Source: an uncultured Candidatus Melainabacteria bacterium (GTDB taxonomy: Bacteria > Cyanobacteriota > Vampirovibrionia > Gastranaerophilales > Gastranaerophilaceae). Taken from it: a stretch of DNA of 64,000 nt. The translations under genes were made by a program, and so were the position numbers. The stretch is taken from contig CAKUZL010000004.1 of the NCBI GenBank assembly GCA_934718085.1, positions 62,001 to 126,000 on the forward strand. The letters run 5' to 3'. The notes beneath the pieces are model-generated. The model was not told the DNA's origin. It did no database searches and saw only the letters and a program-made list of their open reading frames with translations. Below are positions 33,149-41,009 of the stretch, piece after piece; positions within the stretch are counted from its first letter, which is position 1, and every line of letters begins with the position of its first letter.

Positions 33149-34990
33149 TTATAAAATACCGACTCTGTTTCTTCCCGATTCTTTTGCCTTATAAAGCGCA
33201 CTGTCGGCACTTTCGATAATTTCGCGCGATGTTGCCCCGTGACGCGGATAAGACGAAACTCCGAGACTTATGGTTACGTTCTTTTCGTCCTTCAACGTTA
33301 TTTTATAAGGCTTTGCCGCAACGTTTTCGCACAATTTCTGAGCCGTTGCGACAGCGGCATCATAATCCGTATTTTTCAAAATCACGGTCATTTCTTCGCC
33401 GCCGTACCTGCAAACGATATCGGAATTGCGAACCGTGGACTTTATTGTCGCCGCAACCTGTTTCAATACGGCATCTCCCGCCTGGTGACCGTATGTATCG
33501 TTAAATTTTTTGAAAAAATCGATATCTATCATTATCAGAGAAAACGTTCCGGAATAACGTTTTGCGTCCTCCAGACAAATTTTGAGTTGTTCTTGGAAGA
33601 ACCTGTGATTGTAAAGTTCCGTTAAGCCGTCGGTCGTCGCAAGTTTGTATACATGGTCGAAATCTCGCGATTTTATAACGTATTTGATGATATAGGTTCC
33701 CGCAAACGTAACGGCGGCAAGCATAAGCGGCACCGCAATCCATATAAGGCAATTGAAGTGTGCCAACATATACGTTGCAGCCCAAGCGTAAACAAACATC
33801 AACGAGGCAAACAATGACGTCGAAACAAGCGCAGAAGACGAAAATAACACGATTATCGCGCTCAACAGACACAAAACAATCGTTGTCGCCAAATTTTTAT
33901 TTAAAGAAACGGGATTAACAAAATTTCCTTCGGTCAAATTCGAGAACAAAGTTGCGTGAATTTCGACGCCGGGCATATATTTTGCGGTCGGAACGCTTTT
34001 GATATCGGAAAGCGAAAAAACACTCGTACCGATAAAAACAGCCTTGTTTTTGAACGTATCGGGAGGCAAAGAACCTTCATTTTCGGCGGCTTTAACGACT
34101 TTGTACATAGGAATGTATTTAAAAGTTTTGTCGGAATACAAACCGCTGTTTCCGTACCAATTAAGCCAAGCTTCGCCTTTGTTCGAAATATTGTACGTAC
34201 GATTACCTGCAACGAGTTTACCGTTTTCGGAAATCGTAAGGCTCGGAAATTTTTCGCCGTTTTTCTTTTCCAAATATTTAAACGCGGCTTTCAGCGTCAA
34301 ATAAGGGTAATAGTCGATTTTTCCGGGTTCGAAATTCTTTCCCGTGTACCGAGGATACCCGACGAACAAAGGCACCGTACGGGTTATCCCGTCATCTGAT
34401 TTCGGGGTATTTATCTGTCCGATGTTTGACGTGCCGTTAATCAGTTCCGGTAATATAGATCGACAATTTTTATAAACATAAGGTGCAAAATTTTTCGAAC
34501 GTATATCCAGCTCGGAAGTCAAATATTTCGGCAGCACGACGGGCTTTCTGACCTCGAAATCTCTGTTGTCGAAGCTTATCGCCATAAACGCGTTATCTGA
34601 CGCGGAAACCGCATCCGCCAGAATTTTGTCGCTTTTCGGAACGCTTTTCATCGTATGAACAAACAACAAATCGAAAACCGTTACGTAAGGGTTTTGAGAA
34701 TTTATATATTTCAGAACTTTGGCGTAAACCTCCCGCGGAACGGGCCATTCGCCGTAACGATTTATCATATACTCATAGCTTTCGTCGTCGACGGTCACAA
34801 TCACGACATCGTCGTTCACGTGTCTGTCTTTCACGGTCAGACTTTGTCTGATATCAAAAGTTTTCAACTCCGTCGCATAAATAAACCCCGGCAAATCCGC
34901 TTTTATTGCCAAAAAAAGCAACACTGCCACAGCCGCAGCTCCCACAAACAAGCAGGGTACAATTTTTCCAAAAATCTTACCGAAATTCAA
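33149..34990 (-). CDS. CHASE2-domain membrane diguanylate cyclase (613 aa)
   Basis: Predicted to make cyclic di-GMP from two GTP in response to an extracytoplasmic signal. Topology: one N-terminal membrane helix (~10-30), a large periplasmic CHASE2 domain (~40-360, including VTVDDESYEYMINRYGEWPVPREV and FIGTSVFSLSDIKSVP-type blocks), three closely spaced helices (~365-440), and a cytoplasmic GGDEF domain (~450-613). The active-site loop reads YGGEEM (~531) rather than GGEEF; DIDFFKKFNDTYGH and the metal Asp are intact. RNSD five residues before it fits the RxxD product-inhibition site. Start supported by GGAGG. A short ORF may precede it in the same transcript. Confidence 0.9.
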   Translation of the reverse strand: MNFGKIFGKIVPCLFVGAAAVAVLLFLAIKADLPGFIYATELKTFDIRQSLTVKDRHVNDDVVIVTVDDESYEYMINRYGEWPVPREVYAKVLKYINSQNPYVTVFDLLFVHTMKSVPKSDKILADAVSASDNAFMAISFDNRDFEVRKPVVLPKYLTSELDIRSKNFAPYVYKNCRSILPELINGTSNIGQINTPKSDDGITRTVPLFVGYPRYTGKNFEPGKIDYYPYLTLKAAFKYLEKKNGEKFPSLTISENGKLVAGNRTYNISNKGEAWLNWYGNSGLYSDKTFKYIPMYKVVKAAENEGSLPPDTFKNKAVFIGTSVFSLSDIKSVPTAKYMPGVEIHATLFSNLTEGNFVNPVSLNKNLATTIVLCLLSAIIVLFSSSALVSTSLFASLMFVYAWAATYMLAHFNCLIWIAVPLMLAAVTFAGTYIIKYVIKSRDFDHVYKLATTDGLTELYNHRFFQEQLKICLEDAKRYSGTFSLIMIDIDFFKKFNDTYGHQAGDAVLKQVAATIKSTVRNSDIVCRYGGEEMTVILKNTDYDAAVATAQKLCENVAAKPYKITLKDEKNVTISLGVSSYPRHGATSREIIESADSALYKAKESGRNRVGIL

Positions 34991-35022
34991 CCCGTCCTCC
35001 GGCAGCGTTTCCGCCTGCCCGT

Positions 35023-35166
35023 TTAAACTATCGTCAATACAAGAGAATTATAGACCGAAAGTTCGGAATTATCAAAGGTTTCGCAACATTCTTCCAACAA
35101 AACATCCAAATCCGAAATTTTCGAATTTTTCAAATATGACAAAAGGCACTCTTCATTAATACTCAA
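35023..35166 (-). CDS. Possible small protein (47 aa) upstream of the GGDEF gene
   Basis: An uninterrupted short frame beginning with TTG (SINEECLLSYLKNSKIS...) and ending with TAA 32 bases before the GGDEF start. It is acidic and helix-forming with three Cys, and its codon choice resembles the neighbouring genes. A plausible promoter (35205-35233) lies just upstream. Against it: the start is TTG and the ribosome binding site is poor (GAGAAG). It could be a co-expressed small partner, a leader peptide or chance. No family recognised. Confidence 0.35.
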   Translation of the reverse strand: MSINEECLLSYLKNSKISDLDVLLEECCETFDNSELSVYNSLVLTIV

Positions 35167-35190
35167 GGTTCTTCTCGCTCTTTTCGTACA

Positions 35191-35202
35191 TCGGCATGCC
35201 GA
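35191..35202. promoter_or_regulatory. Perfect 12-bp palindrome at a predicted transcription start
   Basis: TCGGCATGCCGA is its own reverse complement. It lies immediately downstream of the predicted -10 box (35205-35210) of the small ORF/GGDEF transcript, a typical operator position. Confidence 0.4.
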
Positions 35203-35204
35203 TT

Positions 35205-35233
35205 ATTACAGAATATTAAGAGCAACACATCAA
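35205..35233 (-). promoter_or_regulatory. Candidate promoter of the small ORF/GGDEF unit
   Basis: Minus strand: TTGATG (35233-35228), 17-base spacer, TGTAAT (35210-35205). Predicted start near 35198, inside the palindrome. Confidence 0.45.
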
Positions 35234-35275
35234 CCGAGAACATTAAAATCACATAGACCTAAAGGTTAAGATTTG

Positions 35276-36598
35276 TTAAGATTTAAACTCGACGGAAAGA
35301 CGTTTGAATTTTCGCGAAATCAAAATGCATTCGGTTATCGCGACCAGGAACAAAGCCAGCGCAATGCCTGTCCAGAAGCCTTTCAGCGACATATTCAGAA
35401 CGTAAGCGCAGAAGAAACCGGCGGGGACACCGAACAGCCAATAGCAAGTGATAACGCACGTCGTGACTTCTTTTGTCATTTTCAAACCTTTCAAAACGCC
35501 GCCGAGGGAGATTTGAAGTCCGTCCGCAACCTGAAACAACGCAAGTACGGCGACGACGGGAACAGCCGTTTGCAAAATCAGTAAGTCGGAAGTGAAAAGG
35601 TTTATAAAAAATTTCGGGAACGAAAAGAACATCACGCCGCAGAGCGACATAAACAAAACGCACGAAGCAACGCCGACTTTCGAGTATTCCACGACCTTTT
35701 CGAAGTTGCGCGCGCCGGAAAAGAACGCCGTTTTGACCGAAATTACGCCCGCAATGCCGAGGGGAACGGTAAACGTCGCGGAGGATAAGGTAATCAAAAT
35801 ATTGTGAGTTGCGGCAAGAAGCCCCGACTGTCTTGCAACGGCTGCGGTAATAAGGTTAAAGCCCAAGAATTCGGCAAGCAGTCCGAAGCCTATCGGAACG
35901 CCGACAAGAAGGACTTTTTTGAAATATTGCGGACTGAACATCATTTTGTGTTTTTGGAAAAACGTAAACCGACAATAAAGCAAAAGAGCGATACCCATAA
36001 ACGACCTGACGATAAGTGTTGCAATCGCAAGCCCTTTGACTCCGAGCGGCGGAATACCGCAAATTCCGTTTACGAGTGCCGTATTGAGAAAATAGTTAAG
36101 AACGACGCACAATCCGACGAGAGCGTTCGGGAACGTCACGATTTCGTATGCCTGCAAAAATTCCTTCAAAGTCTGATACAGGTACATCCCGAACAAGGAA
36201 AACGAAACGATGAACATATATTCTTTTATGTCGGAAATCAGAACCGGGTCAAAACCGAACTTGTCGATAAACGGAATGACCGAAAGGCAAATCAACGCAA
36301 AAACGGTCGCGAGAATTTGAGAAATCAAAACCGAAGAAATAAGATATTTTCGGACGGGTTTGCCTGCGCCTCTGCCGTTTGAAATCAAAATCGAAACCGC
36401 ACCCGCGATACCGATTCCGCAAATAAAAATCGAGAACAATATCGCGTTTGCAACGGAAACCGCGGCAAGAGCGTTCACGCTGTAACGCGCCGCAACCAAA
36501 ACATCGACGGCTCCTGTCAAAGTGTGTCCCAAGTGCCCCGCAATCAACGGCAAAGCCATTTTCATGATATCTTTAAATGTTGAAAAATGCGATTTCAT
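35276..36598 (-). CDS. MATE-family multidrug/metabolite exporter
   Basis: Cation-coupled exporter of the inner membrane. I start it at ATG 36598 (MKSHFSTFKDI), one base after the prfB stop; a longer in-frame start lies inside prfB. 440 aa with twelve predicted helices in two homologous halves. Family features: KMALPLIAGHLGHTLTGAVDVLVAARYSVNALAAVSVANAI in the first helices and the matching VLLVGVPIGFGLLAEFLGFN start of the second half. Substrate cannot be read from sequence. Last gene of a metG-prfB-MATE run. Some members of the broader MOP superfamily handle lipid precursors, but the length and motifs fit MATE. Confidence 0.88.
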   Translation of the reverse strand: MKSHFSTFKDIMKMALPLIAGHLGHTLTGAVDVLVAARYSVNALAAVSVANAILFSIFICGIGIAGAVSILISNGRGAGKPVRKYLISSVLISQILATVFALICLSVIPFIDKFGFDPVLISDIKEYMFIVSFSLFGMYLYQTLKEFLQAYEIVTFPNALVGLCVVLNYFLNTALVNGICGIPPLGVKGLAIATLIVRSFMGIALLLYCRFTFFQKHKMMFSPQYFKKVLLVGVPIGFGLLAEFLGFNLITAAVARQSGLLAATHNILITLSSATFTVPLGIAGVISVKTAFFSGARNFEKVVEYSKVGVASCVLFMSLCGVMFFSFPKFFINLFTSDLLILQTAVPVVAVLALFQVADGLQISLGGVLKGLKMTKEVTTCVITCYWLFGVPAGFFCAYVLNMSLKGFWTGIALALFLVAITECILISRKFKRLSVEFKS

Positions 36599-36599
36599 A

Positions 36600-37718
36600 T
36601 TAACCGTTTTCCGTTTCGCAGGTCGACAAATACGCATCAATGAAAGGTTGAATGCCGCCGTCCATAACGGAATCTACGTTTCCGATTTCAAAATTCGTTC
36701 TGTGATCTTTTACGAGCTTGTAAGGATGGAACACGTACGACCTGATTTGAGAGCCGAAATTGATATCCTGACTTTCGCCTTTTAAAGAAGAGAGTTTTTC
36801 TTCGTGTTCCGCCTGTTTGATAAGCAAAAGTTTCGATGCAAGAATTTGAAGGGCAGTTTCTTTGTTTTGGAGCTGAGAACGCTGCTGCTGACATTTTACG
36901 ACAATCCCCGTGGGTTTATGCAAAATTCTTACCGCAGTTTCGACTTTATTGACGTTTTGTCCGCCTGCACCGCCCGAACGCATTGTATCCACGGTTATTT
37001 CATCCGGAGGAATAACTATTTTCTTCTCGAAATCTTCGATTACAGGCGAAACTTCGAGACTTGCGAAACTTGTTTGACGTTTGCCGTTCGCATTAAACGG
37101 CGAAATTCTGACGAGCCTGTGAACGCCTTTTTCCGCACTGAGATATCCGTATGCGTATTTACCGCAAACCTTGAGCGTTGCCGATTTTATCCCGGCTTCT
37201 TCTCCGTCGGAACGCTCAATCAAATCGACCGTCCAATTTTGTTTTTCGGCGTAACGCATATACATTCGCAAAAGCATCTGCGCCCAATCTTGAGCGTCCG
37301 TTCCGCCGGCACCCGCATTAACGGTAATTATCGCATCGGATTTGTCGTATTCGCCGGACAAAGTCGTTTCGATTTTTTTCGATTCGAGCATTTTTAAAAG
37401 AGTTTGAAGCGTTTCCGACGCTTCCTCCAGCATCTGCTCGTCTTTGCACTCCAAAAACAACTCGAGCATAACAGAACAATCGTCGAGAATTCCGTTGAAT
37501 TTCTCGATATCAGCCATCGTATCTTTGTATTCTTTAAGCTCTCTCGAAATTTTCGAAGACAAATCGGGATTTTTCCAAACGTCCTCTTTTTGAAGCTCCG
37601 CCTCGCACCTTGAAATATTTTCTTTCAGCGAATCGGGATTCAAAATGTCCTCGATGGAATTTTCGAGCTCTTTTGCGGTATTGTATATGTGTTTTACGTC
37701 GTCGTATATCAGTGTCAT
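36600..37718 (-). CDS. prfB: Peptide chain release factor 2
   Basis: Recognises UAA and UGA stop codons and triggers peptide release. 372 aa from ATG 37718, four bases after the metG stop. Seen: N-terminal helical domain, AGAGGTDAQDWAQML, the UGA-reading SPF tripeptide in VRISPFNANGKRQTSFAS, and the catalytic GGQ in MRSGGAGGQNVNKVETAVR. The whole protein is in one frame; the in-frame UGA and programmed +1 shift near codon 25 that regulate RF2 in many bacteria are absent here. Genes in this window do use TGA stops (murC, uvrA), so RF2 is needed. Confidence 0.97.
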   Translation of the reverse strand: MTLIYDDVKHIYNTAKELENSIEDILNPDSLKENISRCEAELQKEDVWKNPDLSSKISRELKEYKDTMADIEKFNGILDDCSVMLELFLECKDEQMLEEASETLQTLLKMLESKKIETTLSGEYDKSDAIITVNAGAGGTDAQDWAQMLLRMYMRYAEKQNWTVDLIERSDGEEAGIKSATLKVCGKYAYGYLSAEKGVHRLVRISPFNANGKRQTSFASLEVSPVIEDFEKKIVIPPDEITVDTMRSGGAGGQNVNKVETAVRILHKPTGIVVKCQQQRSQLQNKETALQILASKLLLIKQAEHEEKLSSLKGESQDINFGSQIRSYVFHPYKLVKDHRTNFEIGNVDSVMDGGIQPFIDAYLSTCETENG

Positions 37719-37722
37719 AAGT

Positions 37723-39276
37723 CTATTTTTTCTTGTTTTCGGCAAACTCCGAATCTACTCTGGGAAAAACCGGAACGATTTTTGATTTTTCGGTGATTTT
37801 ACCGGGTTTTAAAGTATTTTCGTTAATTTTATCGTAGCGCAAAACCGGTTCGAGTCCGAGTTGAGCAAATATTGCGGCGGAAATATTCGGGCAGTACGGA
37901 GAAAGCATCACCGCAATGTATCGGGAAGCTTCCAAAACATTGTACAAAACCTTTCCGCACTCCGTCGTTTTTTCTTCTTTCGCAAGCGTCCACGGAGCGT
38001 TTTCGGCAACATATTTGTTCACGAAGTCGGCAAACGAAACTATCGACTGTGCGGCTTCCGCAAGCTCGTAACGGTCGAACTTGTCGCAAACGTCCTTAAC
38101 CGTTTCCTTTGCGCGTTCGATAACGGGCGAATTTTCTTCGACAAATTCGGGTTTTATTTCTCCGTCAAAATATTTTACCGTCATATTCAACGTTCTGTTA
38201 AGCAAATTACCGATATTGTTTGCCAAATCGGCGTTGACTTTTTCTTTGAAGTCTTCGTCGTTATAGTTTCCGTCTTTGCCGTAATTTGCGGAAGTTACGA
38301 GGTAATAACGAAGAGCGTCCGCGTTGTCGAGGTTAAAACCTTCCAAAACGTCGGCGGGCGCGATTACGTTGCCCAAAGACTTGCTCATTTTTGTTTTGTC
38401 GATTGTAATCCATCCGTGAGCAAAAATCGTTTCGGGAAGCTCTTCTCCGAGCGACATCAAAATCGCGGGCCAGTATATCGCGTGAAATTTCAGGATATCC
38501 TTGCCAATAACCTGAACGTTTGCCGGCCAGTATTTTTTAAACAAACCGTCTTCACCGGCATATCCCAAAGCCGTAATATAGTTGGAAAGCGCGTCTATCC
38601 AAACGTAAATGACCTGTTCGTCATCCCCCGGAACCGGAATTCCCCACTGCACGGACGATTTGCTTCTCGAAACCGAAATATCCTCGATATTTTCAAGCTG
38701 GTTCAAAACTTCGTTTGCTCTGAATGCGGGAAGAATAAAATTCGGATGAGATTTTATGTACTCCGCAATTCTTTCCTTATACTTCGTAAGTCTGAAAAAG
38801 TAATTTTCTTCGGTAACGACTTCTGGTTTTTTGAGGTGGTCGGGGCAAAGTCCGTCTTCGGTCAGGTCTTTTTCGCTCAAAAATGCTTCGCACCCCGAAC
38901 AATAAAGCCCGGAATATTTATTTTTGTAAATGTCACCGTTATCAAGAAGTTTTTTGAATATTTTTTGAACGGCTTTCACGTGGTAATCGTCGGTAGTTCT
39001 TATGAACTTTGAGTATTCGACGCCGGAGTCTTTCCAACATTGTTTAAACGACCCCGCGTTTTCGTCGCAGAGTTCTTTCGGAGTAATCCCGCGCGAAGCC
39101 GCAGTTTTTTGGATTTTAATACCGTGCTCGTCGGTTCCCGTCAAAAAGAAACAATCATCGACTCTTTGCGAAAAATGTCTGAATATAACGTCGGACATAA
39201 TTTTTTCGTAGGCATGCCCGATGTGCGGTTTTCCGTTTACATAGTCTATAGCAGTTGTAAGATAAAATTTATTCAT
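37723..39276 (-). CDS. metG: Methionyl-tRNA synthetase
   Basis: Charges tRNA-Met; class I enzyme. 517 aa, the short form without a C-terminal tRNA-binding (EMAP-type) domain. HIGHAYEK (~17-24) is the HIGH motif and KMSKSLGN (~300) the KMSKS loop. The connective peptide has a Cys4-like knot region, YCSGCEAFL followed by LCPDH, in which the last ligand pair is not two standard Cys, so zinc binding may use His/Asp or be lost. The C-terminal anticodon helix bundle follows. AAGGGG precedes the ATG. Translationally close to prfB downstream and 57 bases after the hydrolase gene. Confidence 0.97.
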   Translation of the reverse strand: MNKFYLTTAIDYVNGKPHIGHAYEKIMSDVIFRHFSQRVDDCFFLTGTDEHGIKIQKTAASRGITPKELCDENAGSFKQCWKDSGVEYSKFIRTTDDYHVKAVQKIFKKLLDNGDIYKNKYSGLYCSGCEAFLSEKDLTEDGLCPDHLKKPEVVTEENYFFRLTKYKERIAEYIKSHPNFILPAFRANEVLNQLENIEDISVSRSKSSVQWGIPVPGDDEQVIYVWIDALSNYITALGYAGEDGLFKKYWPANVQVIGKDILKFHAIYWPAILMSLGEELPETIFAHGWITIDKTKMSKSLGNVIAPADVLEGFNLDNADALRYYLVTSANYGKDGNYNDEDFKEKVNADLANNIGNLLNRTLNMTVKYFDGEIKPEFVEENSPVIERAKETVKDVCDKFDRYELAEAAQSIVSFADFVNKYVAENAPWTLAKEEKTTECGKVLYNVLEASRYIAVMLSPYCPNISAAIFAQLGLEPVLRYDKINENTLKPGKITEKSKIVPVFPRVDSEFAENKKK

Positions 39277-39333
39277 GCAAAACCCCTTATAAATTTTTCA
39301 TATAAAGGAATGGTAGCACAAACAAAGATATTA

Positions 39334-39981
39334 TTACAAAAAACGCGAAGTCAATTTTTTGAGATAAGGATTTTTTTTCTTTTCGCGACCGACGGTAGTG
39401 TTTTCGCCGTGCCCGGGAAAGATTTCCGTATCGTCGGGAAGGTCGTAAATGCAGTGTTTGAGCGAATGCAACATGTCGGACATATTTCCGCCGTCAATGT
39501 CGCATCGTCCGATAGTGTCTTTGAACAACGTATCTCCCGTGAAAAGTTTTCCGTCGATGATAAAGCACAAACCGCCTTTTGTGTGCCCCGGCGTTTCGAG
39601 AACCTTTATGTCGTATTTACCGAACGACAATTTAGAATTTTTGTCGATATACTTTGTAACTTTTACCGGCGGATATTCTTGCTCATAGCCGTATCCTTCC
39701 ATTTCTTTCGGCAATTTTTGCACAACAAACTCGTCAGCCGCGCTCATGTAAATCGGAATGTCTATGCCGTCCGTCTGCATAAGGGATTCGCCGTTTATGT
39801 GGTCGAAATGACCGTGCGTGTTCAAAATAAATTTCAGAGTCGCGCCCTGCTCTTTTATATAGTCGAAAACCCTTTTATAATCGCCTCCCAAGTCGATAAC
39901 GATTGCCTCTTTCGACTCTTCGTCTATCAAGACCCAGGTATTTTGTTGTAAAAAATTAAGTATAAAATTTTGTATAATCAT
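39334..39981 (-). CDS. Metallo-beta-lactamase-fold hydrolase (glyoxalase II-like)
   Basis: 215 aa. The metal ligands are all visible: NTHGHFDH (HxHxDH), the His in ETPGHTKGG, the bridging Asp in FTGDTLFKD, and the final His in FPGHGENT. This is the small cytosolic YcbL/GloB-like group that hydrolyses thioesters such as S-lactoylglutathione or related substrates; the C-terminal glutathione-binding domain of true glyoxalase II is missing, so glyoxalase II activity is not certain. No good ribosome binding site precedes the ATG. It diverges from rnhC. Confidence 0.9.
   Translation of the reverse strand: MIIQNFILNFLQQNTWVLIDEESKEAIVIDLGGDYKRVFDYIKEQGATLKFILNTHGHFDHINGESLMQTDGIDIPIYMSAADEFVVQKLPKEMEGYGYEQEYPPVKVTKYIDKNSKLSFGKYDIKVLETPGHTKGGLCFIIDGKLFTGDTLFKDTIGRCDIDGGNMSDMLHSLKHCIYDLPDDTEIFPGHGENTTVGREKKKNPYLKKLTSRFL
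39973..39978 (+). promoter_or_regulatory. -10 hexamer upstream of rnhC
   Basis: TATAAT, giving a predicted start near 39985 and a ~30-base leader before ATG 40016. The -35 region is AT-rich and unclear. Confidence 0.4.
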
Positions 39982-40015
39982 GGATTTATTTTCTTTACTC
40001 CGGTACCATTACGTT

Positions 40016-40942
40016 ATGAATACTTACACAAATAAATTTAAAACGCAATTACACGACAAAGTAAAATTATTTTTTGAACGAGAAGGTTTCGTATTCGGAG
40101 AACTTCAATACGCCAAATGGCAGGCAAAATCGAAAAGCTGCACGGCAAGCCTGTACAACAGCGGTAAATTCGTTATGCAGGGAAACGGCATAGACGAAAT
40201 CGTTTCAAAATTTGAAACTTTCGCGGGATTAAGCCCGCAAACCTCACAACAAACAATGTTTGCACCGACGCCATCCTCCGCTGCCGACGACGAAAAAATT
40301 ATCATGCCCGTCGAAACTTACATCGGCACCGACGAATCGGGCAAGGGCGATTTTTTCGGACCGTTGATTACCGCGGGCGTAATCGCAAACGACGCGACCC
40401 GAAAAATCTTTGAAGACGCGGGCATCAAAGACAGCAAAAAACTCGACGACGCTAAAATAACAAAACTTGCGGCTCTTATCAAGAACTCCGCGCCGTTCTC
40501 GATTGTCGTCGTTACTCCCGAAAAATACAACTCTCTTTACGAGTCCTTCAAAAATCTTAACAAACTTCTCGCCTGGACTCACGCGCGCGCGATAGAAAAC
40601 CTGCTCGAAAAAAATCCCGATTGCAAATACGCGCTTTCGGACAAATTCGGTGACGAAAAATTCATCAAAAACGCACTTATGACAAAAGGAAGCACCGTTA
40701 ATCTCGTTCAACGTGTGCGCGCCGAAAGCGATTTAACCGTTGCCGCGGCGTCGGTTGTCGCACGAGCGGAGTTTGTAAAACGTTGCTCCGAAATGTCCCG
40801 CAAATACGGCTTAACCTTCCCGAAAGGAGCTTCCGACAAAGTTGTTCAAACGGGAAAAGACTTTGTAAAAGAGTTCGGGAAAGACGAGCTTAAAAAAGTC
40901 GCGAAACTGCATTTTAAAACGACTTCAACCGTTTTATCGTAA
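40016..40942 (+). CDS. rnhC: Ribonuclease HIII
   Basis: Cleaves the RNA strand of RNA-DNA hybrids in the cytosol. 308 aa from ATG 40016; a start at 39980 in the same frame would fall at the predicted transcription start. The N-terminal ~90 residues (KVKLFFEREGFVFGELQYA, WQAKSKSCTASLYNSGKFVMQG) match the TBP-like substrate-binding domain that separates RNase HIII from HII. The catalytic domain has GTDESGKGDFFGPL (two acidic ligands), a later DSKKL, and the C-terminal VRAESDLTVAAASVVAR with the third and fourth acidic residues. Confidence 0.93.
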   Translation: MNTYTNKFKTQLHDKVKLFFEREGFVFGELQYAKWQAKSKSCTASLYNSGKFVMQGNGIDEIVSKFETFAGLSPQTSQQTMFAPTPSSAADDEKIIMPVETYIGTDESGKGDFFGPLITAGVIANDATRKIFEDAGIKDSKKLDDAKITKLAALIKNSAPFSIVVVTPEKYNSLYESFKNLNKLLAWTHARAIENLLEKNPDCKYALSDKFGDEKFIKNALMTKGSTVNLVQRVRAESDLTVAAASVVARAEFVKRCSEMSRKYGLTFPKGASDKVVQTGKDFVKEFGKDELKKVAKLHFKTTSTVLS

Positions 40943-40961
40943 CAACGAAACTTTAAAAAAC

Positions 40962-40990
40962 TTGACATTTTCTCCGGTTCGTTCTTTCAT
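40962..40990 (+). promoter_or_regulatory. Possible promoter of the membrane glycosyltransferase gene
   Basis: TTGACA (40962-40967), 17-base spacer, TTTCAT (40985-40990). The -35 is perfect, the -10 weak. Confidence 0.35.
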
Positions 40991-41009
40991 GTTCCGAAAG
41001 GGATATGTT

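Noticed and set aside
37861..39012. Plus-strand open frame of 383 codons opposite metG.
   Set aside because: A shadow of metG: skewed composition, no start signals.
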